NCBI GenBank assembly: GCA_030248195.1
Contig: JASAND010019824.1
Location: 1-64,000, forward strand
Source of the DNA: Trissonchulus latispiculum
Lineage: Eukaryota; Nematoda; Enoplea; Enoplida; Ironidae
Length of the DNA: 64,000 nt
Direction of reading: 5' to 3'
Part shown: in pieces, positions 23,807 to 36,840 of the stretch
Position numbering within the stretch: the first letter of the stretch is position 1
Layout of the letters: the number at the start of each line of letters is the position of its first letter
Position numbers and translations under genes: made by a program
The notes under the pieces: model-generated
The model's input: only the letters and a program-made list of their open reading frames with translations
Told to the model about the DNA's origin: nothing
Databases searched by the model: none

Positions 23807-26054
23807 CAGGCCCGCGCCCAGGATTCTGATAACGGGGGGGGGGGGTCCAAGGCAAAATGTAACGGGGGGTCTGGAGGGCGGAGCCCCCCAGAAGTTGAAG
23901 AATTTTTGCATTTTTGCCCAAAAATGGTACATTGAACGTTTTTTCAAAAAGTAAATTATCTTTGTAAAAAATTTAGTAATTTGTAAAAAAAAGTAAAAAA
24001 TTTTGTAAAAATAGCTGTTTTGCCATAAAACTAGTAAAAATGTCCATTTTGTCACTCCATAAGGGGGGGGTCTAGACCTAGGTTTTTTTTGGTCAAAAAT
24101 AGCGTCATTTGCAGAAATGAACAATAGTTTTGACGACGCCAAAATAAAAATGACGAAAGAATGATGAAGCCAAAATGTGGAAGTAACACTTAAATTTAAA
24201 AAAGACTAGAAAGTTTCTATTATGTTTTAACAGTGATTTTTCAAAAAATTTCTGAGATTTTGGGGGCTGCTGCCCCCAAACCCCCGCTGTCTATGATTTA
24301 TGTTCAGCTTCGACGATGTCAATAATAAAGACTAATTGTCAATTAAGATAAAATACAAAGCCATAGATTACGAGACTTCATGCTACATCCTTCAATTGCA
24401 TTTTTTCTTTTTTTCAGTTTTGCAGTTTCTCATATATACCATTTTCGCTGAATATTTTCTTTGAAAACTTTCTCTTCGGATTTTCTCGGTTATATATAAT
24501 GGAATGAAAGCTTCAAGAATTTTATTGCATAAATGCTAAAAACTATATACTAGGGATTGATCTGGATGCCAGCCCTGTCGTCGCGATTTGAAGGTAAGAA
24601 AAGGTAAACTGGCAAAACACAAAAAAGGCGTTTCCACAAAATTCCGCGAGCACGTACCTATACATTCGTATATTTCCAACGTTTTTAGCAGATTTAAGAA
24701 TTATATATGTAGGGGCGCATTTTACGGCTATAAGTGTTGGAACGATGTGGGCATTTTGGCACCATCCTACTATTATATGTTGGTAGACAGGATCCCCCCA
24801 TGCTACCTTTTTTGGTCATTTTGGCACCTGGCCAATTTTGGCTCTGTGCCAAGGTCCCAAAGTCGGACTTTCGCTATTTTTCACAAATTTTGGTCACACT
24901 TTTCTAGAACTGGGTAGAAGCTGGAGAGGTCTAGTATAGTCTAGTCTAGTATAGTCTAGTATAGCTGTTTGCATGTACTGTTAGACTAGCTGCTAGGAAT
25001 ATACGTAAATTACGTATATATCATCATTTTGTTGTGTTGAACTACCGCAGGCTCTACTACTAGGAGAGGTCTAACTAAAGATATGATGCTAAAGCTATTG
25101 GTCCAAGTCAGAAGGAAATAGAAGATCGTGGGAGAGTCCTAAATTATTCTTGAATATAAATTTTCCGTATAAATGGATACGTAAAATGTGCTGGTTAGTA
25201 TGAAGCACTTATCGAAGAAAACGTTTGCTAAAATAAAAGTTCGAATAAAGCTCGAGCACATCCGTAGCTGTAGGTTATTTATGAACTATAAACAAAATGT
25301 ATTGTGGATACGCATAATAATTTACATTTACAAACCGCGAATATGGGTTGTTCGGCGAAGCTGTGCCCATATTAATTCGCTCACAACCTAGTCCTCTTCT
25401 ATTTTTTAACCTAGCCCCATATTAAGCATTTTAAAGACTAGTCCTCTCTTGATTTTTCAACCTCACCATCACCCATATTACTTTTTCATGCTCCAGAGGA
25501 GCATTTTTATTTCTTGTAGAACAGGTTTAAAATATCATTCAATTTTAGCAAAAAATCTTATTTTCCCTTCAAAAAGTGTAAATTTTCAAAAGTTTTCTTG
25601 TTTCTGCAAAATGAAAGTAATTAACGATTTGAAGAACAATTTCATCTAAAAAGCAAGAAATTTCTTCAACTTATGGGGGGCTCCGCCCCCCCCCCCCAGG
25701 CCCCCCGCTTGTATTGCCATCATTGTTAATGTTCAAAGGCATGAAACATAATATAACACCAGATATATTATTTGTATGTAAATATATACGTTAGTTATAT
25801 AAAGTAGGATACTTGTGGGACAGTGTGAAATATGAAGCAACACACGCCAACAAGGTAAAAATTAAACCGAAATTACCAATGTAGCCTAAAATCAAAACAA
25901 AGCTGTATTTCTGCAAAAACTTATTTTTGACGTTGGACAAATAAAAATGACGTTCAGAAAATAAAAATGACGAAAATTTGATGAAATCCGATTTTGAAAA
26001 AAAAACGCTGGTCTAGACCCCTTGAACCCTCCCCCCCCCCCGGGTGCGGGCCTG
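23807..26054. mobile_element. 2.25-kb member of the CAGGCCCGC-ended family
   Basis: Starts CAGGCCCGCGCCCAGG and ends CCCGGGTGCGGGCCTG. The flanks CATACTGA (23799-23806) and CATACTGT (26055-26062) agree at seven of eight positions. Both subterminal zones carry GGTCTAGACC and AAAATGACGAAA motifs, so the ends belong together although they are 2.2 kb apart. The interior is AT-rich, includes a CTAGTATAGT repeat (24931-24965) and a solo arm of another family, and encodes no recognisable transposase. Confidence 0.72.
25345..25519. mobile_element. Solo arm of a CAAGTAAC-type foldback
   Basis: CCCATATTA blocks recur, followed by the terminus GAGGAGCATTTTTATTTCTTGT, as in the right arms of the elements at 3785 and 32859. 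No left arm is nearby, so the copy is broken or has been replaced. Confidence 0.55.
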
Positions 26055-26062
26055 CATACTGT

Positions 26063-27332
26063 TATTGGTGATCCAGTAAGACAGACTCGCAGAGCAACAA
26101 GAAAATTGCTGTGAAAAGTCAGGAAAAATGTCACACCTAGACAGCTGTAATTTTATCTAACAGCTGTAGTAATTTTGTCAGATTGCTAACTTAAAATGAA
26201 ATTTCTGTGCAAGTTTGATTTGTAGCAGCCCAATTCCTCTCTCTCACTCACTCTAATTTCGGGCCCATATCGCATGGGATATGGGTCTGCGAACCTCAGG
26301 CAAGGATCCCCGCCACCTCTAGCAACCCAATTCCTTCAACTGGGATGTCAAAAATCGTAAGACGTATATATATATATACTCTCTGACTCTCCCACAATTA
26401 TACGTATAAGACCATCTGGGATTGGCACATTTCTGTGAACCTTATTTCATCAAAAAAACTACAAAACTTATTCGTAGCCTTTCTATATCAGGAAACCAAG
26501 GTAATACATAACAGATTTGCGCTTTAAAGTCACGCAATCAGCGCTTATTTTTTATTACTCTTAGAATTTTTTCCAGCTTTTTGTTGTCTCATACGTCTAT
26601 GTACATGTTCGATGCCTACATATATATTGCAGACGACTTTAGTTGGAGGAATTGTTTTTCACCAGTGTATATATACTTGTTTTTATCCCTGGCGACTGAC
26701 TGCTGTCTAGTTGTTATTCAAATCCACTTAAGTTTTTCCAGCGTAGGCCGGCAGGCAGTGAGAAAAGAGAGGAAAACACTGAAAAAAGGGCTAGATTAAG
26801 TTTCAGAGAAAATAAAGGAATGAAAGAAAAGCTGGCACTGGTTCAGCATTGAGCCAGAAAGAACCAACCTAGCCTATATTAGATGGATAGATACATACGT
26901 ATATTGCTGATTCACGTGATTCAAAAAGCTTTCATCCATGGATATAGTTGCGCACGTATGAAGCTAGCTGGTTTAGTTGATTAGCTTTTGGACTTAGGGG
27001 TTTTTTGCTCCGAGAGTTGGGCATAGTGCCAACTGTTTTCGCTCTATCTTGTTGGTTCAGGCTTCTTGTTTCTGGATTGACTTTTTTCCTCTCTCCCCCC
27101 CAGCTTTCTTTTGCTGTCCCTCATAAAGAGGGAATTTTTTAACTGAATGAGGCTTTATATCACCAGATATGCACCCAATATTATAGAAGCTTGTATGCTA
27201 TGTGAATCTCTGTAATGTGTGTATCTGTATTCGTGTAGGGGCTAGTAGTGTTATAAACTGCATGATAGGATAAGCTTTCACATTTGGTTTATAGCATTTT
27301 TTCCTCACGCAAGCTGTGCATTAAAGTGTGTG

Positions 27333-27338
<6 letters not shown>
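26063..27338. other. Gene-free stretch
   Basis: AT-rich single-copy DNA with a small palindrome (CCCATATCGCATGGGATATG, 26264-26283), CTCT tracts and short TA runs. No supported gene. Confidence 0.5.
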
Positions 27339-27373
<35 letters not shown>

Positions 27374-27396
27374 GTGTATATATATATATATATATA
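27339..27396. repeat. (TA)n microsatellite
   Basis: About 28 TA units interrupted by CGTG, directly before a GC-rich hAT-like fragment. Confidence 0.92.
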
Positions 27397-27713
27397 TAGG
27401 AGCAGGCCGGGCCACCCAAAATGTAGACCGGCCCGACTTTCGAAAACTGGAGTGTTTTTATTCCGTAGTATATTTTGTTTAACCGCAGTAGAGTTCATTA
27501 CCGTATGGACGTACCACAAAATTTTATGGATTTTTTAATCAAAAAAATAGCTGGACCACCGCCGGCGGTCTTCCGTGGACCGGGGCAAACCGACCTTAAT
27601 GGTTGTTATGGGTCGCGCTGTGCTGGGCCGAGTCAAATTTTTCAGGTGGACCGGCCCGGGCCGGCCGAACCAGGCGGGGCCAAACCAAAAAATCCAGTCC
27701 GTGCTCATCTCTA
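27397..27713. mobile_element. hAT-like fragment with GGCCGG-rich arms
   Basis: The right end reads GTGCTCATCTCTA, matching the hAT-like terminus at 18638. The left end is TAGGAGCAGGCCGG and looks shortened. GC-rich GGCCGGGCC/CCGGCCCG blocks face each other. I see no target duplication. Predicted frames translate the GC blocks and are not genes. Confidence 0.6.
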
Positions 27714-28040
27714 ATGAAAACCCGTCTCGTTGTCAAAAATCAGCAACCGGAAAGGTTAAAATCAATGCGATTATATCCACTCGTAGTCCCAGGGGGTTGG
27801 GTTTTGACTGAGCTGTACGATGCTTGTTCGTTACCAGCTTTTTTGGGCTAAGTTATCAAATCAGTGTTTGAAGCCATGGTTCGGGCTAACCGAACTTAAT
27901 GTTAAAGTTAAAAATGTTTGTAGCAATTTTCGACTGAACGCGGTTTTAGAAATGGATTACAGTGACCAGTGCAGTGTGGAGGTTTGCCCTCACTTCGGCT
28001 TCTCCGTCCCCAGACCCCTCCCCGCTTGAATCATTTGTAA

Positions 28041-28100
28041 AGTTTTAGTTTATTTATTTATTTATTTATTTTTATTTATTTATTCTTTTATAGTTTATTT
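28041..28100. repeat. (TTTA)n microsatellite
   Basis: An imperfect run of TTTA units. Confidence 0.9.
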
Positions 28101-28144
28101 TGTTTATTTAAATTTTATTTGTAATCTAATCTCTTTCAATGTTT

Positions 28145-28725
28145 TTAATTCTCGATCTCACTGATTTTTACATATATATTTTATAGTCCAAGCGGTATAT
28201 TTTAACGAGTTTTTAAAATTAAAATTATAAGTCTTACAGTTGTCGAATGATTTCACTTTAAAGTTGATGTTTTACTTGCTAAACATACGCTGTGAAAAAG
28301 CTGTGATTTTATTGCGTGGGCCGAAAAATCCGCCGACAAACTTTTGTGTATCTCATACTTTTATATTAAATTATTGCCAAAGTGTTAAACTGCGGAACCT
28401 TGTCATTAAATTTTAATTTGTATTCTTGGAAAATTAATAAAATTGAGTTAAAGGCCTTAATTAAAACTTTAAATTCAAGGTACATCAGGTGAACATTTTA
28501 GCAATATCTTTATGTATACGTTGTCCAGATTCATAGGTTATCGTTTGTCGGGAGATTTCTTTGGCGCACCTGAACAATTTCAACGTTTTCACTACGTACT
28601 TTAAGCACGTAAGACCTCAACTTTGAAGTGAAATTGCACGACAAACTGAAGACACGATTTCAATTTTAAAAGCTCGTTAAAATATTCCGTTTGTTCAATA
28701 AAATATTTAAAAATTAACGAGATCG
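28145..28725. mobile_element. Decayed foldback with arms of about 110 bp
   Basis: The region around 28150-28290 and that around 28600-28725 are diverged inverted copies; AATTTTAAAA, CACTTTAAAGTTGA and GTCGAATGATTTCAC-type blocks can be paired. The ends are not precise and no duplication is visible. Confidence 0.5.
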
Positions 28726-30584
28726 GGAAATGGACACCCCCTCCCCGTTCCTAAGTAAGCATTACACAACATGTTTCTTAAAATATTATCGTAGTGCGTT
28801 TTAGTTTTTGCTCGAACAGACGCCCTTGGTTCTATGAAAAACTAAACCCCGCGGTTCGACCCCACCCCGCTCTGGACGCTTTCGTTCGCATCGCTTACCC
28901 TCGACTTCATCCTTTCAGAATTCCTGACGGAACACTGAGCCTTCAAGTTTAGCATATAACGTACTAGGGATAGTTCAGAGCAGAAGTCAAGCACCATTTT
29001 AAGGCTGTTCGAAACAAAAATTGGATATCTTGGGCGGATGGAAACCTCCTCCAGGTTTTTCTTTGCCAGAAATTGTGACCGAGAAAAGAACAGGCCGACT
29101 TTGTTCCCATCCATTAATTAAACTTGATGCTAACTTTTAGTGAAGGAATGGCAAGGGCTTTGTTGTTGTTGTTGTTGTTGTTTATTGTTTCCATGATAAT
29201 GTTGATTGTTTACGAGTTGTGGAAAGAATGATTAAATGAATGAGCATGGTTGAGTAAACAAACAACCTTGGCTATTTTAATTTTTAGTAAGCCATGCTAA
29301 CATGTGCTTAACTTTGCTATTTTGTTATTTTAAGTTGTTTGTTAACTGGTGGTGGGCGGAGAGTGTGTGTGGGTCTGGCTGGTTTTGATTCATTTCTACC
29401 AATAATTATATAGTTAATTAATTAAAGTTAATTATTTTGGTTCAGTTAGTACGTACCACAGGCACTACTCTTTTGGTATATAAGTCATCGGCAAGACTTG
29501 ACATATACCAGTCTGTCGTTGACTACTGAAGGGCTTCTGTTCAACCCGACCTGGAAATCAGGAGACAACCTTGTTGATGCTTTCCATGTGATCCCGGCCG
29601 ACTTGTTATGTCTGGCTTCATGATTGTTTTTGTCTTCTGTTTTTTTTCCCGGGGGGGGGCAAGGAGGGGGACCATTTATTTTTCTCTCTAACCATTCTGT
29701 TTTTTCCAGTTTTCTATTCATCTTATTTTAATCTTTAGTTTACCGAAGTGAGACTTTTTCCGTAGGTTGAAACGTTTAGATTGTTAAGCCTATCCTTGTT
29801 AATAGGCATTTCTAGATTGTCTTGTCTGTGCAAATATATATATGAGATGATTGCTGCAGTTGAACACCGAAAGCATATATGGACGTTTTTTAGTTGTTAG
29901 TTGTTTAGATTGCAGTTGCTGGGTTTAATTCTTTTTTTTATTCTCCTGTCCTGCCTTTTAGCCGAGCTGGTTTCATCGTGCCGCAGGCCTTCTTCCCCCC
30001 ACTGCGACCAGAGGTTGGAGTGTGATTATGTAGGTGAGAGAGAATTAAAAAATAACCCAGCTGTGGTCTGGGAGGGTGGGGCCCGAACCCCAGATCCTTT
30101 GGGGAATCAGATAGGTATATCGTAGGTGGGACAGTTCCATGGTTCTTGGACCCTAATTTTAAAATACGCACGCACCCATCTCTGTGGTTGCTCATCACAG
30201 AAGAAAACTATTGCGCTCCTTACGCGCGCTTTTTTTCGATCAAAAGACGTACGTAAATCCAACCTACCGATTGATGATCTGCATCTTTTTTTTTTTCGCT
30301 TTTGTATGTAGTAGGTAGGTCTCGCCCGCCTCTTTTTAGTATGTGGTTAGTGGTGCAATGGCCTTTTCCCCCTTTTGCGCCGTCATGTTGACGGTCCTTT
30401 TGGCGCTTGGGGGACCCACACCCTTAGTTGTAGGGTTCAGGGTGTGTGGGGGGGGGTGGTCTAGCTCTCTCTGATCGGTCCCGAGTGCTATGTAGTTTGT
30501 CCCCGTGAGAGCCCCATATCCTATACCGTTACTTCCTATTTTAGAACTGTTTAAATTCTTCTTTTTGCTTGCTACCTCATTTCG

Positions 30585-30595
<11 letters not shown>
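28726..30595. other. Gene-free stretch
   Basis: Mostly single-copy DNA with (TTG)n at 29161-29181, a G run near 29650 and a hairpin at about 30413-30452. Near 30076 an inverted B-box-like GGGCCCGAACCCC suggests a SINE relic on the minus strand. A 90-codon minus-strand frame at 28842-29114 has no recognisable domain. No gene is supported. Confidence 0.45.
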
Positions 30596-30638
<43 letters not shown>

Positions 30639-30650
30639 ATATATATATCT
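30596..30650. repeat. (TA)n microsatellite
   Basis: About 27 TA units abutting the terminal hairpin of the next element. Confidence 0.95.
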
Positions 30651-31371
30651 ATAGGGTCGCGGTAGCGACCCCTATAATATGAGTGAAAATGGTCGAATGA
30701 CCGTGTAAAACAAGGCTGCGCAGAAGCTGCGCAGATTCCTGCGCAGATCCTGCGCAGATTATGTGCGCAAAAAATTGTACGTGTCGAGTTTAGTATGTGT
30801 GCGAAGTTTCATCCCCGTACCACTTTCCGTTAAAAAGTTACGCCAAAAATCGCTTACGAGAGTGATGTTTTTTTTTTTTTCCGGTTCTCCGCTTTGACGT
30901 CTGGTAAGGGGGTTTTGTAGCTTTAATAACAACAGATAGAAAAATTTTTGCCTATGAAAACCATATATATTCTTGGAGTACGCAACAAAAATAAGCCGAT
31001 AGGCTAGTTTTTATGCCTCCCAGAGCCGGAAAAAATTTTTGACGGGGGCCAAAGTCAGTCAAAACGCTAAAATGGCCAAAAAGTATGCTTCAATGTCACC
31101 TTAATAAGTCAGACTGGGCTATATATGGGGCAATACTGCCTATATGGCTAAATAGGACACATATCAGGGTCGTTCAATTGCTATATGATTTTCCTGCCGG
31201 GGGCGTAATTTTTGGGTACTGGCCTGCCAAAGTTGGTGAATTTTGGGTCCAACTTTGAACTTAGTTTTTTCGCTTATTTTGCGACCTGGAAGGCTCAAAT
31301 CTTGTGTACAAAGGTTTTTGCGGACGGAGAATCGATTCCCGATATCAGTTTTTCTGCCCGACTGACCCAAG

Positions 31372-31740
31372 TTGCTGGGCTGGTTCCACTTTGCCGTCTG
31401 GAGGGTCATGTCGGCAACCGTTTCCTGGAGGTCCATACTAGGCTCTACTTGGCCTCTCAAAACTTTCTCTATAGGGGTTTTCTGGTGCGCCCAGCTCATT
31501 TCCGGTGTCCGTTTTGCCGTCCGACTTATCCATCTTGCTGGGCTGGTTCCACTTTGCCGTCTGGAGGGTCATGTCGGCAACCGTTTCCTGGAAGTCCATA
31601 CTAGGCTCTACTTGGCCTCTCAAAACTTTCTCTATAGGGGTTTTCTGGTGCGCCCAGCTCATTTCCGGTGTCGGTTTTGCTGTACAACGCACCCATTTTG
31701 CTGGGCTGGCTCCACTTGACCGTCTGAGGTGTCAGGTCGG
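31372..31740. repeat. Tandem repeat, 169-170-bp unit
   Basis: Copies start near 31372 and 31541, with a partial at 31700, each beginning with GCTGGGCTGGTTCCACTTTG or a close variant. Inverted copies lie at 38220-38520 in copy B. Confidence 0.88.
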
Positions 31741-31764
31741 TAAGGGGTCAGGTGGTCCAAAATA

Positions 31765-32815
31765 AAATTTTTCAAAAGTGGTCAAATTTGGTACCAAATG
31801 AAAGCCCTAAGTGAGCTGAGCAACTTTTGTCATAGAATTGTATGCTCAAAGTGGTTGTAGGGTGCTGGGGTGGGGTGGGGTGTGGACTTTGGCGATTTTC
31901 GGTCAAAAATGAAATTTTTCAAAAGTGGTCAAATTTGGTCCAACTGAAAGCCCTAAGCGCGCTGAGCAACTTTTGTCATAGAATTGCATGCTCAAAGTGG
32001 CTGTAGAGTGCTACGGTGGGGTGGGGTGGGGACTTAGGTGATTTTCGGTCAAAAATGAAATTTTTCAAAAGTGGTCAAATTTGGTACCAAATGAAAGCCC
32101 TAAGCGCGCTGAGCAACTTTTGTCATAGAATTGCATGCTCAAAGTGGCTGTAGACTGCTGTGGTGGGGTGGGGACGTAGGCGATTTTGGGTCAAATATGA
32201 AATTTTCCAAAAGTGGTCAAATTTGGTTCCAAATGAAAGCCCTAAGCGAGCTGAGCAACTTTTGTCATAGAACTGCATGCTCAAAGTGGCTGTAGAGTGC
32301 TGTGGTGGGGTGGGGTGGGGACTTAGGCGATTTTAGGTCAAAAATGAAATTTTTCAAAAGTGGTCAAATTTGGTTCCAAATGAAAGCCCTAAGCGAGCTG
32401 AGCGACTTTTGTCATAGAACTGCATGCTCAAAGTGGCTGTAGAGTGCTGTGGTGGGGTGGGGACTTAGGCGATTTTAGGTCAAAAATGAAATTTTTCAAA
32501 AGTGGTCAAATTTGGTTCCAAATGAAAGCCCTAAGCGAGCTGAGCAACTTTTGTCATAGAACTGCATGCTCAAAGTGGCTGTAGAGTGCTGTGGTGGGGT
32601 GGGGTGGGGACTTAGGCGATTTTAGGTCAAAAATGAAATTTTTCAAAAGTGGTCAAATTTGGTTCCAAATGAAAGCCCTAAGCGAGCTGAGCGACTTTTG
32701 TCATAGAACTGCATGCTCAATGTGGCTGTAGAGTGCTGTGGTGGGGTGGGGTGGGGACTTAGGCGATTTTCGGTCAAAAATGAAATTTTTCAAAAGTGGT
32801 CAAATTTGGTTGGTT
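31765..32815. repeat. Tandem repeat, about 146-bp unit, eight copies
   Basis: Starts near 31765, 31911, 32058, 32202, 32347, 32488, 32636 and 32784. The unit contains TTTTTCAAAAGTGGTCAAAT, GAAAGCCCTAAGCGAGCTGA and a GGGGTGGGG stretch. The shorter spacings lack one GGGGT. Diverged single copies lie at 11790-11980 and two at 37980-38215 (inverted). Confidence 0.95.
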
Positions 32816-32858
32816 GGTTGGTTCTTTTTTGCGCATACATATGTAAAAGAATGGAAAA

Positions 32859-33664
32859 CAAGAACCAAAAATGCTCCTTCGTCGCATGTAAAATACATAT
32901 GAGTACTCTCAGGCAGGTTGTACAAAAACGGAAACTAGCCTGTAAAATGCATATGAGTGGCGTTGAGGTTGTAAATTAAGGAAAACAAGTTGCAACGGCT
33001 TAACATATGAGCCTGTCCTACAACGAGGCTCATATTGGCGTCACAGTGCAGCCTTCTTAAAGATCATCAGGTCATCATATATATTAAGGAAAAAACGAAT
33101 GAATAGACATAACATGTTAACATTGTGGCTTGAAAGAAATGGACAGAACGAAGTGAACTGCGACACCTCAAGTTGAACTGTACCTGCAAGCTGATGTTTC
33201 CCGAAACACCATGGCACCTACTATTTCCGGAAGCACTATAGTACAGTACACACCTACTGTATATATTCTCGGAACACTATGACACACACTACTCTCACAT
33301 ACGTAATGCTTTCCCCACATGGCTCTGAGTCAGAGCGCAAAGTGGCATGCCGTATAATGCGTATGCACAGTATAATGTCTTAGCGGCAAGATGTGTGAAG
33401 GACAATTTTGTAATGAAAAGCTTAATATATATACGTGCTATTTATATGAAGGTCAAATATCGACAAATTATATTCTGACATACGCCAATATGAGCCTCGT
33501 TGTAGGACAGGCTCATATGTTAAGCCGTTGCAACTTGTTTTCCTTAATTTACAACCTCAACGCCACTCATATGCATTTTACAGGCTAGTTTCCGTTTTTG
33601 TACAACCTGCCTGAGAGTACTCATATGTATTTTACATGCGACGAAGGAGCATTTTTGGTTCTTG

Positions 33665-33665
<1 letters not shown>
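32859..33665. mobile_element. Foldback module, arms of about 180 bp
   Basis: Arms at 32859-33041 and 33483-33665 are near-perfect inverted copies. Ends are ACAAGAACCAAAAATGCTCC and its complement. Internal CATATGAG and GGCTCATATT blocks link it to the element at 3785-4664. It is either an independent insertion at the end of copy A or the terminal part of A. A TA tract follows immediately. Confidence 0.85.
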
Positions 33666-33691
<26 letters not shown>

Positions 33692-33695
<4 letters not shown>

Positions 33696-35199
33696 GCGTC
33701 GCCCGTCCCCTCTTTAATTTTCCTGTGGGAGAGAGTTCTTTTTTAGCTGTGAGTAGCTTCCCGTTTGTTCCTCTGCATTTATCTGCTGGAGCTGGGCGGA
33801 GGCGTTCGTTCGCTCGAGGCGCAAATAAGGCTGACCTCTCCTAAGAAGGGGGGGGGAGCGTTTTTCAGCTTGCATGTACTTCCATAAAATGGTGTTTTTT
33901 CTGTAGCCTAGGCGTTCTCTTCTTTTTTTTCTACTCTTTTCACTGTGAATTCAGATATATATATATATATGTATCTGCTGTTAGTCTTACGTCATCAGTC
34001 TATGGGAAGTGTTGAACTTGTGCTGCCGTTTTTTTTAGATCTTGTGTTATTCTTGAGGTTGAGAAATGTGGAAAAGTTTATTGATTGGCTGTAAACATTA
34101 AACATTAAGTCATTTCATGCTTCTTCTACTATGCTAAGACTGATCCGGCCTGTTTTTCATCTCATGAATATGAGTTTTTGCCATGTTTCAGCAAATTAAC
34201 GAGAACAACAGTTTCTGCTACTATCCTTGTAAAACTTCAGCTTTTAAAGCTGGATTCATGATTCTATTTTGAAAAACTTCAGAATCTGGAATGCCTAGTG
34301 ATTCAAAGTTTTTTGTTGAACGATTTAGATTTATCCTCTTTCATTCTCTGCTGTATATGATTCTGGCTTGCTTCTGCTGCCGACCCGACCCTCCAAAATT
34401 TGAGAGATTTCCCTCCCTGTTGAACCCAGAAATTTGGGCCTCCACCCCCCTCAAGCCAGATATATAATTGCTACGTGAATTTTTCGAAAAGCTTTCAGCA
34501 ATGTCGGATTTTTAAGACATTTTTACTAGTTTAGCTTAGAAAAACCATCCAATATTAATTCTTAGTGAATTCTTGTTACGTAATTTTCAATCGTAGAAAC
34601 TCAAATATTTACAAAAGGTTTCACCTAAACTAAGAAATTAAATATACAGCTTATATTGTATATATATAGCTGTTTTTTATGTTCTCATCATGTTTTTATT
34701 TCTTTTCTTTCTATTTAAAATATTTTGTATACATATATTGTTGCAGGTTGTTTCCAATTGATCGCTTACTTATGTGCTTTTCGGACACGATTTGCGTTGT
34801 GCTGGAAGTGACTGAGATTTTGAAGAAGTCAACGATGACTGAACTTTCGGAGATTTGCATGGATTAAGATCCAGAGCTCGATAAATAATACTTCTAATCG
34901 ATATCTAATCGAAGTCAATCTAACTGAAATCGAATACACAAGCCGAGACTGTCCTGTCTGGCGACTGGGGATCTGAAGCCAGATTGCCAAAAATACGTCT
35001 ATGCCGGTTGCCAGATTTAGCCTAGCCGTCCAACTCCATGTCTGGAATTGATTAAAGTCAGGTATATAACCCAGACAATACGTGAATTTAATCTGAATTA
35101 AAGTATATAAATTAAATTAATGGCATCTGCTGCTTTTTTTCTTGTTTCTGTTTACTTTTGTCTTTTGAGAATGAGCCTTAATGTTTTTGTCATAAAACA
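33692..35199. other. Gene-free stretch
   Basis: Single-copy AT-rich DNA between two element clusters, with a TA run at 33955-33970. A possible acceptor (34746) and donor (35062) are noted among the rejected items. No gene is supported. Confidence 0.5.
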
Positions 35200-36840
35200 G
35201 CTTCCAATTTGATTCCCTCCAAAGTGCTAAAATTTTAGATACTTGAGCTACTGAGCTAAATTTTGGTATGGGTATGCTATCGACTACGCCGAGTTCAAAT
35301 ATTGAAAGATTTTTGGATTCGTAAGGGGGGGCCAATGGCAACCGAAATCCTTTTTGTCGAAAATTTGGGTCTGGGTAAAACCCGGCTCCGGCCCCGGCCC
35401 CGGCCCCGGCGCACCTGGGTAAAACCCGGCCCCGGCCCCAGTCCGGCGCACGCAGAGTTTAATAAGTGGGTAAAACCCGGCGCACTAGCCCGGCGCACTT
35501 ACAGTGTAAATTCTTATGCAGTATAACAGAGGTTTATGTGTAATTACGCATATGTGTAAAGATTTAAGGCGTAGTTTATGAGTATTGAGTTGAGTTTTAT
35601 ATATACTTTACAGTGTGTTACGGAACCTTTTCTAGCCATTTTGTATTAATTCATGGTTGGTATTTATAATTTTGAAATAATATAATTGAAAATAAATAAT
35701 TTTGAAATATATGAAGTATATATATTTTGTATGAACTGATTAAAAAGCTTAAAATTATCCAATATTGTTAATTCCTAAGACATTCCTAAAGTTTAAAACA
35801 TTTAAGTTTTAAGTTTTCCAAAGGGAAAATTGGAATATATGGAAAATTTTGGTATATATGTCTTATCCCCCATAGTAAATTTTACAAGTTAATAATTTTT
35901 TAATTGTAAAATTTAAATTTATCGTCATGTTCTTTATTTGGTCTATTTCTATGCCAGCAAAATTTCCTGAATACTTTTTGATTACGTACGTATTGTTTCT
36001 AAATATTGTTTCATATTGTTTTAAAAATTCGTGATGTATGGTAAAAATAAATTTAAAACCTTTGCTATGCATTTATTTCATTAAATGCAAAATGTTTCAC
36101 TAAATCCAATGTATATATAAGATAAATATGTAATTGCGTGACTTAACTGTGAAAAAATCATAATGAAAACAAAACAATGCGTACATATACTTTTCCATTG
36201 TTGTGAGGGATTATATATACTGTTTGCAGTATCGTAAGTTATACGCAAGTCGCAAATACAATGGATTCTGTATTTACATGCATAATACACACGTATATGC
36301 ACGTGTTTAATTGCGCCGGGTTTTCTAAACATTGGGGCCGGGTTTTACCCTGCGCCGGGGCCGGGGCCGGGGCCGTGTTTTACCCACCTAAAACAAACGC
36401 ATGCGCCGGGGCCGGGGCCGTGTTTTACCCAGGTGCGCCGGGGCCGGGGCCGGAGCCGGGGCCGGGTTTTACCCACACCCGAAAATTTTGCTGTTGTGTT
36501 GTATGCAGGGGCTTTTCTGGGTCGCAGAACACGAATCTGATGTCCTTTTCTCCAGCTCAGTAAGCTTACACCGTAAGCTTGCAAGTGCCAGGTGCCTTTG
36601 AGCTAACGAAAGACTGAATCCAAAAACTGACTTCAGATTCCTGTTCTGCGTTCCGGAAAATCCCTCCATATATACAAGTTTGCTGTAAAATTTTCGACAA
36701 AAAGGACTTGATCCCCTTGCACCTTGTTACGATTCGAAAACAGTCGAATTTTGCGAAATCAGAATTTGTGTGATATTTGAACTCGGTTTTTTTGAAACAT
36801 ACCCATACAAAATGTTAGATCTATTGGGCACCTACTGGGA
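35200..36840. mobile_element. Foldback of the GGGTCTTATC group, split by a GC-rich insertion
   Basis: The left half (about 35200-35372) and right half (36475-36840) carry the same ordered blocks as the intact palindromes at 46605 and 50264: a GAGCTAAATTTTGGTATGGG-type block, a GAGTTCAAATATTG block, a G run, then CAGAACACGAATCTGA. The two halves are separated by the element at 35373-36474. The outer ends are eroded. Confidence 0.65.
35373..36474. mobile_element. TIR element with GGCCCC tandem arms, nested
   Basis: Ends are GGGTAAAACCCGG and CCGGGTTTTACCC. Each arm repeats GGGTAAAACCCGG followed by (GGCCCC)n and GCGCAC, three times on the left (35373-35500) and three to four on the right (36314-36474). 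The core is AT-rich and contains no recognisable protein. It sits inside another foldback. Frames rich in G/A/P/R translate the hexamers. Confidence 0.8.

Larger units (their letters stand above)
30651..33665 (-). mobile_element. Tandem-repeat element with terminal hairpin, copy A
   Basis: The left end is a hairpin (ATAGGGTCGC, loop GGTA, GCGACCCCTAT; 30651-30675) next to tandem CTGCGCAG motifs. Then come about 2.3 copies of a 169-170-bp unit (about 31372-31730), about eight copies of a 141-148-bp unit (about 31765-32815), and an end reading GGAGCATTTTTGGTTCTTGT. Copy B at 37902-39017 has the same modules in the opposite orientation, so I read this copy 5' to 3' on the minus strand. Asymmetric ends, a 3' hairpin and a tandem core recall Helitron-like non-autonomous elements, but no CTRR end or Rep/helicase is seen. 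Open frames up to 130 codons translate the 169-bp unit and repeat with it. Confidence 0.75.
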